Source of the DNA: Actinomycetes bacterium | GTDB lineage: Bacteria > Actinomycetota > Acidimicrobiia > Acidimicrobiales > Palsa-688 | Reading direction: 5' to 3' | DNA: 64,000 nt | NCBI GenBank assembly: GCA_021787365.1 | Contig: JAJYMB010000128.1 | Span: 1-64,000, forward strand | Part shown: positions 17,179 through 25,719 of the stretch, one piece after another | How the letters are laid out: every line of letters starts with the position of its first letter | Numbering within the stretch: position 1 is the first letter of the stretch | The notes under the pieces: model-generated | Database searches by the model: none | What the model was told of the DNA's origin: nothing | Seen by the model: only the letters and a program-made list of their open reading frames with translations | Translations under genes and position numbers: made by a program

Positions 17179-17859
17179 GTGGAACTGGCCACTTCGGCAG
17201 GGCCTTTGGTGCAGTGGAGCTGGATCTCTTCGCAACAAGGCACCATCCTTTCCCTATTGCTGCAGCACCTGGAACTGACGGTTATCGCCGTAGCGGTAGG
17301 GCTGGTCATATCGTTACCCCTCGGGGTCGCCGCCTGGCGTCTGCGTTGGCTTCGCACCCCGCTGTTCGGCTTCGCCGGCGTCCTGTATGTCGTGCCGTCC
17401 ATCGCGCTGCTGTCGCTCATCGCCCCCATAACCGGCTTTTTCTCGGTCACGACGGCTGAGGTCGCATTGGTCAGCTACACCTTGCTCATCCTGCTCCGCA
17501 ATACTCTCGCCGGCCTCGAGTCGGTGCCGGAGGACGTCAGCGAAGCGGCCCGGGGCATGGGCTACTCGCCCGCCCAGGTGCTCCTCAAGGTGCAATTGCC
17601 CCTGGCCCTGCCCTCGGTGCTCGCCGGGGTGCGCGTCGCCACGGTCACAGTGGTCGGCCTCGTCAACGTCACGGCGCTGCTCGGGCAAGGCGGCCTCGGC
17701 CAACTGATCATCCAGGGATTTACCGAAGACTTCAACACGCCCGTCGTCGTCGGCCTCGTCCTCTCCGTGCTCCTGGCCGGGGCATCCGACGCCCTCTTGG
17801 TGCTGGCCGAGCGGGCCAGCACCCCCTGGGTACCCAAAATAAGCCAGACGGCTCGGTGA
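17179..17859 (+). CDS. Osmoprotectant ABC transporter permease 1
   Basis: A binding-protein-dependent permease of the OpuCB/ProW type, 226 aa with about five or six transmembrane helices. The EAA loop EAARGMGYSPAQVLLKVQLPLALP contacts the ATPase, and GLVNVTALLGQGGLGQLI is the conserved region after it. Three starts are possible: ATG 17125, GTG 17179 and GTG 17209. GTG 17179 is preferred because of the -10 box 7 nt upstream; 17125 would share bases with the opposite start codon. It overlaps permease 2 by 4 nt (GTGA). Confidence 0.85.
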   Translation: MELATSAGPLVQWSWISSQQGTILSLLLQHLELTVIAVAVGLVISLPLGVAAWRLRWLRTPLFGFAGVLYVVPSIALLSLIAPITGFFSVTTAEVALVSYTLLILLRNTLAGLESVPEDVSEAARGMGYSPAQVLLKVQLPLALPSVLAGVRVATVTVVGLVNVTALLGQGGLGQLIIQGFTEDFNTPVVVGLVLSVLLAGASDALLVLAERASTPWVPKISQTAR

Positions 17860-18599
17860 ACTTCCTCTCCCAGGTCGGCGCGTACCTGACAAGCGGGGCG
17901 CAGTGGTCGGGGATGGACGGGATCCCCAACCTGCTCGCCAACCAGGTCGAGATTTCCGCGCTCGCCGTCGTGGCCGCCGTTATTGCCGGCGTGGGCGCGG
18001 GGGCGGTTTTGGGGCATACCAGGCGCGGGGGCTTTGCCGTGCTAAACGCAGCAAATGCGGCCCGGGCGGTCCCGTCCTTCGCCCTCATCACGCTTCTCGG
18101 GATACAGCCGGCGATCGTGCGCCTGCCTCAAGGCGGCCTCATAGCGACCGGGATCGCCATGTGGGCGCTCGCTGTCCCACCCATCCTCACCAACGCCTAT
18201 GTCGGTGTGCAGGACGTCGACCCCGAGGTGCGTACGGCCGCTGTTGCCATGGGGATGAGGCCGGCGCAGGCCTTTTGGAAGGTCGAGTTCCCCTTGGCCC
18301 TGCCCCTCATAATGGCTGGCGCGCGGACGGCCGCCGTCGAAGTCGTGGCCACCGCGACTCTCGGCGCCTACGTCGGTTTCAACGACCTCGGGACTTTGGT
18401 CTTCAGCGGCCTTGCCCTCCACAACAACGTCGAGACCTTCAGCGGGGCCTTGCTGGTCGCCGTGCTAGCGCTGGTGGTCGATGCACTTATGGCCCTGACC
18501 GCACGGGCCTTGACGCCGGCCGGGGCCCGGGCCTCCGCGGCCCGAGCACCTCGCGGGCGCCAGCTCCTGCCCCGGCGTGCGCCGAGCATGCGCGGCTAG
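17856..18599 (+). CDS. Osmoprotectant ABC transporter permease 2
   Basis: The second inner-membrane subunit, 247 aa, pairing with the preceding permease to form the channel. ARAVPSFALITLLG and the EAA-type loop (TAAVAMGMRPAQAFWKVEFP) match OpuCD-type permeases; about five hydrophobic segments are visible. The Ala/Arg-rich C-terminal tail (about 215-247) is not part of the usual family length. It starts at GTG 17856, overlapping the previous stop, so the two are translationally coupled. Its end is 10 nt from the convergent binding-protein gene. Confidence 0.86.
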   Translation: MNFLSQVGAYLTSGAQWSGMDGIPNLLANQVEISALAVVAAVIAGVGAGAVLGHTRRGGFAVLNAANAARAVPSFALITLLGIQPAIVRLPQGGLIATGIAMWALAVPPILTNAYVGVQDVDPEVRTAAVAMGMRPAQAFWKVEFPLALPLIMAGARTAAVEVVATATLGAYVGFNDLGTLVFSGLALHNNVETFSGALLVAVLALVVDALMALTARALTPAGARASAARAPRGRQLLPRRAPSMRG

Positions 18600-18609
18600 T
18601 GGCCGGGCG

Positions 18610-19545
18610 TTACCCCAAGCCTACGTGTTTCAGCCATTTTGCGGCGTCCCCGGCCGGGTCGTGGTTATTGCTCGCCTGGACGTCCAAGTTTGCGAGGGCC
18701 GTGGTGGTCAGCTTGGCCGAAAGCTTGTCCAAGGCTTTGGCGACCGCCGGTGTGTCGAAGGAATTCCGGATGACCGGGATGATGTGGTCGGCGGGCTCCA
18801 AGTGCTTGTTGTCCTTCAGTTCCACGAAACCGCCCTGCAATATGGCGGTGTCTGTCGAGAAGAACTCTGCCACTTGGGCCTTGCCGTTTTTCAGGTCGGC
18901 GAGGGTGATCGGGCCGGACTCGTCGGCGGATGCGAAACCTTTGAAGTGCAGGTGGTAAACGCCCTCGAGGCCCTTCAGGCAATAGGCGTACTGCGGGCAC
19001 TCGGGTGGGCCGGCCAAGACCATCTTCGAGGCCACCGGGCTCAGGTCGGAAATGGTCTTCAGGTGGTACTTGTCGGCCGTCGCCTTGGTCACGACGAAGA
19101 CGTTGGTGTCGATCGCCGGCGCCGGGTCGAGGGCGGTCGCCCCCTGCGCGGCCAAGGCTTTGCGCAAGGCCGGGAGGTCGGTGCTCAACCTGGTGGCGAG
19201 GGCGGTCTCCTTCGGCTTCAGGTAGGCGAGCAGGCTGCCCGCGTAGTCGGGGAAGAGGTCTATGGCCTTGTGCGCCATCGCCCCGTCCACATAAGCGCGT
19301 GTGCCGAGGTCGGAACGGAGCTTGGTCTTGAAGCCGGCGTGCTTCAGCACGTCGTTGTAGAGGTTGCCGAGGACGATCTCCTCGGTGAAGTTTTCTGAGC
19401 CGATGACTATGGTCGGCAGCGACGCGCCCGGGTGCCTCGGCTGAGCCGCGGCCGCCCCGGGGGGGACCAGGGCCAGCGGCAAGGAGACCGTGCTCAGCAG
19501 GCAAAGGGCGGCCGTAGCGGCGAGGGCGGTGCGAGGACGTGGCAT
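18610..19545 (-). CDS. Osmoprotectant ABC transporter substrate-binding protein
   Basis: An extracytoplasmic binding protein of the OpuCC/ProX type, 311 aa. Residues 1-35 are a signal peptide ending in AAAA; no lipobox Cys is seen, so it may be released or held by another means. The mature protein opens with IVIGSENFTEEIVLGNLY, a family hallmark, and has YVDGAMAHKAIDLFPDYAGSL and the hinge region VFVVTKATADKY. AGGAGG (complement of 19550-19555) precedes ATG 19545. It is convergent with the permeases, so the importer needs two or three separate transcripts. The ligand is probably a quaternary amine, inferred from the family. Confidence 0.88.
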   Translation of the reverse strand: MPRPRTALAATAALCLLSTVSLPLALVPPGAAAAQPRHPGASLPTIVIGSENFTEEIVLGNLYNDVLKHAGFKTKLRSDLGTRAYVDGAMAHKAIDLFPDYAGSLLAYLKPKETALATRLSTDLPALRKALAAQGATALDPAPAIDTNVFVVTKATADKYHLKTISDLSPVASKMVLAGPPECPQYAYCLKGLEGVYHLHFKGFASADESGPITLADLKNGKAQVAEFFSTDTAILQGGFVELKDNKHLEPADHIIPVIRNSFDTPAVAKALDKLSAKLTTTALANLDVQASNNHDPAGDAAKWLKHVGLG

Positions 19546-19559
19546 CGGACCTCCTGGGT

Positions 19560-19583
19560 GGTAGGCGAAAGCCGCAGCCTACC
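19560..19583 (-). promoter_or_regulatory. Hairpin in the 5' leader of the substrate-binding protein
   Basis: GGTAGGC and GCCTACC pair perfectly around a 10-nt loop, 4 nt upstream of the Shine-Dalgarno sequence on the minus strand. It could affect translation or mRNA stability. Confidence 0.3.
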
Positions 19584-19746
19584 CATAGGTCGCCACCTAG
19601 CGGGCGGATACCTGACAAAATTGATCAACAAGATCGGCTATCATGGCGGCAAGTGACCGCTAGCCTGTCGTAGGCCAGTCTCGAGCCGGGGCGGGCCCAG
19701 GCGCAGCGTTCCGGAGACCTGACCTAACAAGGGAGGAGACTTTCAC

Positions 19747-20580
19747 ATGAGCCGCGCAGACGTATTGGTAGACACTCAGTGGGCCGCAGCCCACTTGGAC
19801 GACGCGAGCGTTGTGTTCGTCGAGGTAGACGAGGACACGAGCGCCTACGAGAAGGGCCACATCCCAGGAGCCGTGCGCGTCGACTGGAAGACCGAGCTGC
19901 AGGACCCCATCCGCCGGGACTACGTGGACAAGGCCGGCTTCGAGCGCCTGCTCTCGGAGAAGGGCATAGGCAACGACGACACGGTCATCCTCTACGGGGG
20001 CAACAACAACTGGTTCGCTGCCTACGCCTATTGGTACTTCAAGATCTACGGCCATGAAAAGGTAAAGCTCCTAGACGGGGGGCGCAAGAAGTGGGAGCTC
20101 GAGAGCCGCGAGATGGTGGCCGAGGTCAAGGCACGCCCCAAGGCCGCCTACCGGGCCAAGGAGCCCCGCACCGACATCAGGGCCTTGCGCGACGAGGTGG
20201 TCGCCGCCATAGGCGCGAAAAACCTGATCGACGTGCGCAGCCCCGACGAGTACGCCGGCCGGCTCCTCGCCCCGGCCCACCTCCCCCAGGAGCAGGCCCA
20301 GCGGGCCGGGCACGTCCCCACCGCCAAAAACATCCCCTGGTCCAAGGCGGCCAACGAAGACGGCACGTTCAAGTCCGACGAGGAACTGCGCAAGCTCTAC
20401 TCCGACGCCGGCGTCGACCTAGGGCGGGACACGATCGCGTACTGCCGCATCGGCGAACGTTCGGCTCACACGTGGTTCGCCCTTCACGAGCTGCTCGGCC
20501 TCGACAGTGTGAAGAACTACGACGGCAGTTGGACTGAGTACGGCTCCCTCGTGGGCGTCCCGATCGAGAAGGAGGCTTGA
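19747..20580 (+). CDS. Thiosulfate sulfurtransferase (rhodanese), CysA/SseA type
   Basis: Transfers sulfane sulfur from thiosulfate to a thiophilic acceptor. The 277-aa protein has two rhodanese domains: an inactive N-terminal one (about 6-125) and a catalytic C-terminal one with Cys233 in CRIGERS, the loop of mycobacterial CysA2/CysA3. HIPGAVRVDW, LLDGGRKKWELE and IDVRSPDEYAG are the usual rhodanese signatures. A strong Shine-Dalgarno (GGGAGGAG) precedes ATG 19747. The DUF1416 gene follows after 6 nt, exactly as cysA and sseC are arranged in mycobacteria, so the two probably act together in sulfur handling. Confidence 0.92.
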   Translation: MSRADVLVDTQWAAAHLDDASVVFVEVDEDTSAYEKGHIPGAVRVDWKTELQDPIRRDYVDKAGFERLLSEKGIGNDDTVILYGGNNNWFAAYAYWYFKIYGHEKVKLLDGGRKKWELESREMVAEVKARPKAAYRAKEPRTDIRALRDEVVAAIGAKNLIDVRSPDEYAGRLLAPAHLPQEQAQRAGHVPTAKNIPWSKAANEDGTFKSDEELRKLYSDAGVDLGRDTIAYCRIGERSAHTWFALHELLGLDSVKNYDGSWTEYGSLVGVPIEKEA

Positions 20581-20586
20581 GAAGAG

Positions 20587-20901
20587 ATGTCCAACCCGGC
20601 AAGCGGGTGCGGTGCCCCCGACCAGGGGCGTGACTTGGACGGCGTCGACGTCTCGCGCGAGACCGTGGTGCAGGGCACGGTGACTGCCGCCGGGAAGCCC
20701 GCCGGCGGAGCCTACGTGCGCCTGCTCGACTCCTCGGGCGAGTTCACCGCCGAAGTGGTCGCCTCGCAGGAGGGGCGGTTCAGGTTCTTCGCCCGGCCGG
20801 GCACCTGGACCGTGAGGGCGCTGGCGCCCGGTGCCTCCGGCGAGGCCCAAGTGACAGCGGCTGCCGGCAAGGCCAACGACGTCTCCCTCACGTTGAGCTG
20901 A
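20587..20901 (+). CDS. DUF1416 protein, SseC-like
   Basis: A 104-aa cytoplasmic protein of the DUF1416 family, partner of CysA-type sulfurtransferases in actinobacteria. It has a Cys near the start (SGCGAP) and a carboxypeptidase-regulatory-like beta-sandwich (VVQGTVTAAGKPAGGAYVRL, then GEFTAEVVASQEGRFRFFA). It lies 6 nt after the sulfurtransferase stop in the same operon. Its biochemical role is not known; carrying sulfur or binding the partner is an inference from gene pairing. Confidence 0.85.
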   Translation: MSNPASGCGAPDQGRDLDGVDVSRETVVQGTVTAAGKPAGGAYVRLLDSSGEFTAEVVASQEGRFRFFARPGTWTVRALAPGASGEAQVTAAAGKANDVSLTLS

Positions 20902-20945
20902 GCCCCCGCCGCCGGGCGGCAGCCCAGACCGGCGCCGAGGCGGCC

Positions 20946-20961
20946 GGCACCGCTTGGTGCC
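20946..20961 (+). terminator. Hairpin downstream of the sulfurtransferase operon
   Basis: GGCACC-GCTT-GGTGCC, a perfect 6-bp stem with a 4-nt loop, 45 nt after the stop. It has no U-tract and is the best candidate terminator in the 230-nt gap before the next operon. Confidence 0.35.
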
Positions 20962-21119
20962 CCACGGTCAGGGCCTTGGGGGTGCTCGGGCTCCCAGGCG
21001 GCCAGCACGGCCGCGGCGCCCGGCCCGGCCGGTTGGACCATGGACCGGCGAAGCTTACGCTTTCCTGAGAAACATGGCCCGAAGCAGCAAGGGCCGGCGC
21101 AGTGAACGCCGCCGGGCGG

Positions 21120-21125
21120 TACTGT
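21120..21125 (+). promoter_or_regulatory. -10 box, leaderless promoter of the nine-gene operon
   Basis: TACTGT lies 6 nt before GTG 21132. The AGGAGG at 21141-21146 lies inside the gene and does not serve a suitable in-frame start. Confidence 0.45.
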
Positions 21126-21131
21126 CGATAG

Positions 21132-23837
21132 GTGCCCCCAAGGAGGTGGCAGTGGCAGGGGCCGCTGTTCGCGGCCTGGTCACTGGCACTGATTGGCGCG
21201 TTGCTGGGCGCGCCACTACTGGCCGGGGCCGCCCAGGCGAGCACCCAGCCCCAGGTCGCACTGGGGGTGTCGAGCCTCTACCGCGTTAGCGTCGCCCCGG
21301 ACTCGTGGGTACCCGTGGTCGTGTCAGTGACCAACCGGGGTACCGCCGACATCCAGGGCCAGCTGCTCGTCACCTCCCGAGTTCCTCAGCTCTCCGGGGG
21401 GGTACCTTACTGCTTCAACCCTCGCGCCGCCACCGTGTGTGTCTACCCCGGCTTCCGCCACCTGGGGTTCGCCTACGGCGGCTTCGGTTTCGGCTTCGGG
21501 TCCGCGTACTCCGACACGACGCCCACTTCGGCGGTGACTTACCAGGCCTCCCTCGACCTTGCCCCCGCGACCACCAAGCACATGGAGTTCGACGTGCTCG
21601 CCGCCGCCCAGCCGAGCAACGTGACTGCCAAAGCGGTCTCCGCCGCCGGCCAGGTCCTCGCCCGGGCGACCGGCCAGGTCCAGGTCGGCAACAACGCGAC
21701 GGCGCCCTCCCTGCTCGTCGTCACCAACCAGCCGGGCGTGCTCTCCTCGCTCTCCTGGCCCGTCCCCGGGGGGCCCCAACCGCAGGTGCAGCTGCTCGCC
21801 CCCTCGGAGCTGCCGAGCGCTTCGGCGGCTCTCGGGGAATTTGCCGCCATAGTCATCGATGAGGCCGACACCAGCGTGCTCACGCCGGCCGAGGGCCAGG
21901 CCCTCGAGTCTTACGTGGACGAAGGCGGGACACTCGTAGTCGCGGGGGGCCTCTCCTGGGCGGCTGACGTGGCCGGGTTGCCCCATGGCCTCCTACCGGC
22001 GCACGAGGTCGGGACCAAGGCCCTACGCCTTGGCCAATTGAGCCGTCTGATCGGCACGCAACCCCCCGAGCAGGCTGCCGACATCAACCGCCTGGCGCTC
22101 TCGAGAGGGGCCGGCGCCGTCCTGTCCGAGGGCTCGACGCCGCTCGTGGTCGAAGCGCCCCGAGGGAGCGGCCATGTCGTGCTCTCTGCCTTCGACCCCG
22201 CGGCCGCCCCGCTCGCGGGGTGGGCCGGCGACCCAGCGCTCGACTCCCGCCTGACGGCACCGGCCTACCAAGCCAGTGACGCCGGGGCCAACCAAGTCGT
22301 GTTCGCCGGCAGCGGCTTCGGGCTCACCGTGGCCGGCGCCACCCCTTCGCTCCTCGACGCGACCGCTGGTGCAGTCGGGCCGCAGCAGGCGGCCAACGCC
22401 CTCACCCCGTTCCTGTTCCAGATGCCCGGCGCGTCCCTGCCCAAGCCCGAGCTCTTCGGCCTGCTCCTGCTCGGCTACGTAGTCCTCGCCGGGCCGGTGT
22501 GCTTCGTCGTCTTGCGCAAGCTGCGCCGGCGCGAACTGGCCTGGGCGGTTGTACCATGCCTGGCCACCGTGGCCGTGGTGCTCGCCTACACGACCGGTGC
22601 CGGGATAGGCCGGGGGCGGCTCTCGGACGAAGTCGAAGTGGCCAGGCTCGTGCCAGGTGGGCACCTCGCCCAAGTCACCTCCCTCGGTGCGGTCTACCTG
22701 CCCCGGGGTGGCTCTGCGAAAATCTCCCTGCCGGCACCAGGCCCGGTGAGCGACCTCGGCGCCGGCGCTGGGGCCAAGCTCACGGTGGTCCAGGGCACAT
22801 CGCTTGGCGCCGGCGCCATGTCGGTGGCCGGACCGAGCGACACCTTGGGGGGCTGGGCCGCCAGCCGAGACGTAGTCGTGCCCGGCTCCATGAGCGCCAA
22901 CTTCGGCCAGTCCGGCGCCACCGTGAGCGGCAACATCACCAACCACCTCGGCGTGAGCCTCGAGGACGTGGCGATCTTCAGCGCGACCGGCCAGCAGAGG
23001 CAGTTCGGCTCCCTGCCCCGAGGCGCGACGCTCAGCTTCAGCTTCTCGGTGCCCTCCTTCAGCACCGGGAGCGGGCAGGGGCCGGCCGTGGTGCCGGTGT
23101 TCCTGGTCAACGGTTCGCAAGGGCACAGCCACGGGACACCCCGTGAGCAGGCGGCCGAGCAGGGGCTCTCGGAACTCGCCAACGAGTACTCGGAGGCGGT
23201 TGGGGGGTGGCCCGTGCTGGTCGGCCTGGCAGACAGGCCGTTCCTCTCTCCTGGCCACCCCTCTCGAGCGGTGTCGCTCACCACTGACGATGCGGTGGTC
23301 CTCCCGCTCGTGCCGGCCGAGGACGCCGGGACCAGGCTCACGGGCCTGGCTCCGGAGCTCGTGGGCTCCACCGGGCTGACCGGGGCGGTGGTCCTGGGCC
23401 CGGCCGGCGGCACCCTCACCCTGGCGAAGGGGGGCGCGCTCGAGTTCCAGTTCAGCCTCCCTTCCGGCCGCTGGGACCGGCTCGAGCTCGACCTCGGCTC
23501 CCCGAGCGGGTCCGGGCCCGGTCCCGGCTTCAGCGGTTCGGGGACAGTCGCGGGCCTCGGGCTGGCCTCGGGCGCACCCTCGGCCAATCTCTCCAATTTC
23601 TCCCTCAGTGCTTTCGACTACGCGGACGAGAGCTGGCACCGCCTGCGCGCCTACGTGAGCAGCAGTGGTGACTTGGCCGGAGGCGACATCGAGGCGGTGC
23701 TCAACGACCCGGCCCCCTATCTCGGCCCTGGCGGGACGCTCGAAGTGCGTTTGTCAGCTCTCGTCCCCGGTCTGCAAGTTTTCGGCGCGGTGCCGACCCT
23801 GTCCGCCGTGCCCTCCCCGGCGCCGCTGGTGCCATGA
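21132..23837 (+). CDS. Large membrane protein with GATase1-like extracytoplasmic domain, operon leader
   Basis: A 901-aa protein of unknown function. Residues ~8-35 are a signal peptide or first helix. A beta-rich domain follows (about 40-195, VVVSVTNRG), then a GATase1-like segment (about 200-300, with EFAAIVIDEADTSVLTPAEG and LESYVDEGGTLVVAGG) that keeps the fold but shows no catalytic Cys. Two transmembrane helices lie near residues 437-485 (LFGLLLLGYVVLAGPVCFVV), and a second Gly/Ser-rich extracytoplasmic part ends the protein. The layout resembles membrane proteins that accompany ABC-2 exporters and MoxR/vWA genes. GTG 21132 fits a leaderless promoter. The stop overlaps the ATPase start (ATGA). 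Confidence 0.6.
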   Translation: MPPRRWQWQGPLFAAWSLALIGALLGAPLLAGAAQASTQPQVALGVSSLYRVSVAPDSWVPVVVSVTNRGTADIQGQLLVTSRVPQLSGGVPYCFNPRAATVCVYPGFRHLGFAYGGFGFGFGSAYSDTTPTSAVTYQASLDLAPATTKHMEFDVLAAAQPSNVTAKAVSAAGQVLARATGQVQVGNNATAPSLLVVTNQPGVLSSLSWPVPGGPQPQVQLLAPSELPSASAALGEFAAIVIDEADTSVLTPAEGQALESYVDEGGTLVVAGGLSWAADVAGLPHGLLPAHEVGTKALRLGQLSRLIGTQPPEQAADINRLALSRGAGAVLSEGSTPLVVEAPRGSGHVVLSAFDPAAAPLAGWAGDPALDSRLTAPAYQASDAGANQVVFAGSGFGLTVAGATPSLLDATAGAVGPQQAANALTPFLFQMPGASLPKPELFGLLLLGYVVLAGPVCFVVLRKLRRRELAWAVVPCLATVAVVLAYTTGAGIGRGRLSDEVEVARLVPGGHLAQVTSLGAVYLPRGGSAKISLPAPGPVSDLGAGAGAKLTVVQGTSLGAGAMSVAGPSDTLGGWAASRDVVVPGSMSANFGQSGATVSGNITNHLGVSLEDVAIFSATGQQRQFGSLPRGATLSFSFSVPSFSTGSGQGPAVVPVFLVNGSQGHSHGTPREQAAEQGLSELANEYSEAVGGWPVLVGLADRPFLSPGHPSRAVSLTTDDAVVLPLVPAEDAGTRLTGLAPELVGSTGLTGAVVLGPAGGTLTLAKGGALEFQFSLPSGRWDRLELDLGSPSGSGPGPGFSGSGTVAGLGLASGAPSANLSNFSLSAFDYADESWHRLRAYVSSSGDLAGGDIEAVLNDPAPYLGPGGTLEVRLSALVPGLQVFGAVPTLSAVPSPAPLVP

Positions 23838-24706
23838 GCGCCTCCCTCGGTACGGTTGCCGCCCAGTCAGGGCTTACCCAGGTGGACGGGGAGCCTGCGC
23901 CCGGCGTGGCGCTCCGGGCCGAGGGGCTCGTGAAACGCTTCGGGGCGGCCGTGGCGCTCGCAGGGGTCAGCTTCGAGGTGGCCCCGGGCGAGGTTTTCGG
24001 CCTAGCCGGAGCCAACGGCGCCGGCAAGACCACCCTGCTCAAGGTCCTGGCCGGCCTGTGCCGGCCCGACGAGGGCTGGGCGGAGGTCGCCGGCGCCGAC
24101 GTGGCGACCGAGCCCGTGCGGGTCCGCCAACTGGTCGGCTACATGCCCGACCGCTTCGGCGTTTACGAGTCCATGACCGCGGGTGAGTACCTCTCGTTCT
24201 ACGCCTCTTGCTACCGCCTTCCCCGCCAGCACGCCGAACGGGCGGTGACGGACCTGCTTGCCCTCATGGGCCTCGCCGCCAAGCGCGACGAGCAATTGAA
24301 CGCCCTTTCGCAGGGCATGAAGCAGCGCCTCTGCCTGGCGCGAGCTCTCGTCCACGACCCCGAGGTCCTGCTCCTCGACGAACCTGCCGCGGGCCTCGAC
24401 CCAAGGGCGCGCGCGGAGCTGCGCGAACTCGTCGCCGCTTTGGGGGAAATGGGGAAGGCCGTTGTGATCTCGAGCCAGATCCTGGCTGAACTGGCCGAGG
24501 TTTCCACCTCCATCGGGATCCTCCACGAGGGGGTCATGGTCGCCTCCGGCAACGCGGAGCAACTGCTGGCAGGTAGCGAGGGACTGGAGGAACTGTTCCT
24601 CTCGTTGACCGAGCGAGAAGACCCCGAAGGACCAGCAGGCCCGACGACCGGCGGGCTGGCGGGCGAGGGCACGGGCGAAGACGAAGAAGGAGCGGCGACC
24701 AAGTGA
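23834..24706 (+). CDS. ABC-2 type transporter ATPase
   Basis: The ATP-binding subunit of an export-type ABC transporter (CcmA/GldA/NatA class), 290 aa. Walker A is GANGAGKTT, the Q-loop region is VGYMPDRFGVYESMT, the signature is LSQGMKQRLCLARAL, Walker B is VLLLDEPAAGLDP, and SSQILAELAE replaces the usual SSHIL H-loop, with Gln where His is expected. Loss of that His would weaken hydrolysis and is worth checking. The acidic C-terminal tail (about 255-290) is extra. It overlaps both neighbours by 4 nt, so it is translated with the upstream membrane protein and the downstream permease. Confidence 0.85.
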   Translation: MSASLGTVAAQSGLTQVDGEPAPGVALRAEGLVKRFGAAVALAGVSFEVAPGEVFGLAGANGAGKTTLLKVLAGLCRPDEGWAEVAGADVATEPVRVRQLVGYMPDRFGVYESMTAGEYLSFYASCYRLPRQHAERAVTDLLALMGLAAKRDEQLNALSQGMKQRLCLARALVHDPEVLLLDEPAAGLDPRARAELRELVAALGEMGKAVVISSQILAELAEVSTSIGILHEGVMVASGNAEQLLAGSEGLEELFLSLTEREDPEGPAGPTTGGLAGEGTGEDEEGAATK

Positions 24707-25719
24707 TGGCTGCACCTACGGCAACCGCCCCGCTCGGCAATGCGCCGGCGAGCACTGGCAGGGCTCGGCGCAGCCCCACTGCGGGCGGGGCCTCGCGGCT
24801 CATCTCCAGCCTGGTGTGGAACCCCGTCATCGCCAAGGAGCTCCGCCTGCGCATGCGCGGCTGGCACACCGCGCTCCTCCTGACCGGGTACCTGTGCGTC
24901 ATCGGAGGGGTCGGTTACCTCGGCTACTCGGGGATCGCCGCCAGTTCTTCGGACGTGGTGCAAGTGGGCGGCACGGGCTCGTCGCTCTTCACCGGCTTGG
25001 CCGCAGCCGTCATGGTGAGCGTCGCGCTCGTCATCCCCGGCCTCGTCGCCCCGAGCGTGAGCGGCGAACGTGAACGGGGGACCTTGGAACTACTCCTCGC
25101 CACCCCCCTCCGGCCCGCCCGGATCGTGGTCGGCAAGCTCGTGGCGGCGCTCGCCTTGGTCGGTTTCCTCGTGCTGGCGTGCGCACCCCTTTTCTGCGTG
25201 GCGTACCTGCTGGGCGGCGTCGGGGTGCGAGAGGCGCTCGAGCTGGTGGCCTTCATTTTTGTGGGCACCAGCTGCCTGGCCGCGCTCTCGATGCTCGCCT
25301 CGGTCAGCCTGAGGCGCGTCCCCGCCGCCACGGTCGTCTCTTACCTGGCCATGCTCGTGCTCGCCGCCGGGCCGTTCACCGCCGCCTACGTGTGGCAGGC
25401 CGTCGCCACCCCCGGATCTCCCACCGTGACCGGTACGGGCGGCCAGGGCGTGCTCGAAGCCGTTAGCCCGATTATGGGGGCGGACGCCCTCTTGAACAGC
25501 AACAGCGCCTGCGGCACGGGCGGCCTATTGACCCCCATCGTGGGCAACCTGGCCCCGCCGGTCATAAACACCTGCGGGGGGCCCAGCCAGTACACGACCA
25601 ACCTCGGGCCGCTCGGCAACTGGCAGACCTGGGAAGCGACGCTCGCCATCGACGGCGTGGTCGCCATCGGTGCGCTCGGCACAAGCGTCCTCGTGCTGAC
25701 AAAGCGGGCATTGCCTTGA
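24703..25719 (+). CDS. ABC-2 type transporter permease
   Basis: The membrane subunit partnering the preceding ATPase, 338 aa with about six transmembrane helices. ERERGTLELLLATPLRP is the conserved cytoplasmic motif of ABC-2 permeases of the GldF/NatB/YhaP class. An extracytoplasmic loop (about 240-300) carries two Cys (SACGTGG and NTCGGP) that could form a disulfide. It starts at GTG 24703 or ATG 24706, overlapping the ATPase stop. The substrate is unknown; the operon context suggests export or envelope remodelling rather than import. Confidence 0.8.
   Translation: MMAAPTATAPLGNAPASTGRARRSPTAGGASRLISSLVWNPVIAKELRLRMRGWHTALLLTGYLCVIGGVGYLGYSGIAASSSDVVQVGGTGSSLFTGLAAAVMVSVALVIPGLVAPSVSGERERGTLELLLATPLRPARIVVGKLVAALALVGFLVLACAPLFCVAYLLGGVGVREALELVAFIFVGTSCLAALSMLASVSLRRVPAATVVSYLAMLVLAAGPFTAAYVWQAVATPGSPTVTGTGGQGVLEAVSPIMGADALLNSNSACGTGGLLTPIVGNLAPPVINTCGGPSQYTTNLGPLGNWQTWEATLAIDGVVAIGALGTSVLVLTKRALP

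Noticed and set aside
21141-21146. AGGAGG as the ribosome site of the 901-aa protein
   Set aside because: The first suitable in-frame start after it would remove most of the N-terminal signal sequence; GTG 21132 with a leaderless -10 box fits better.
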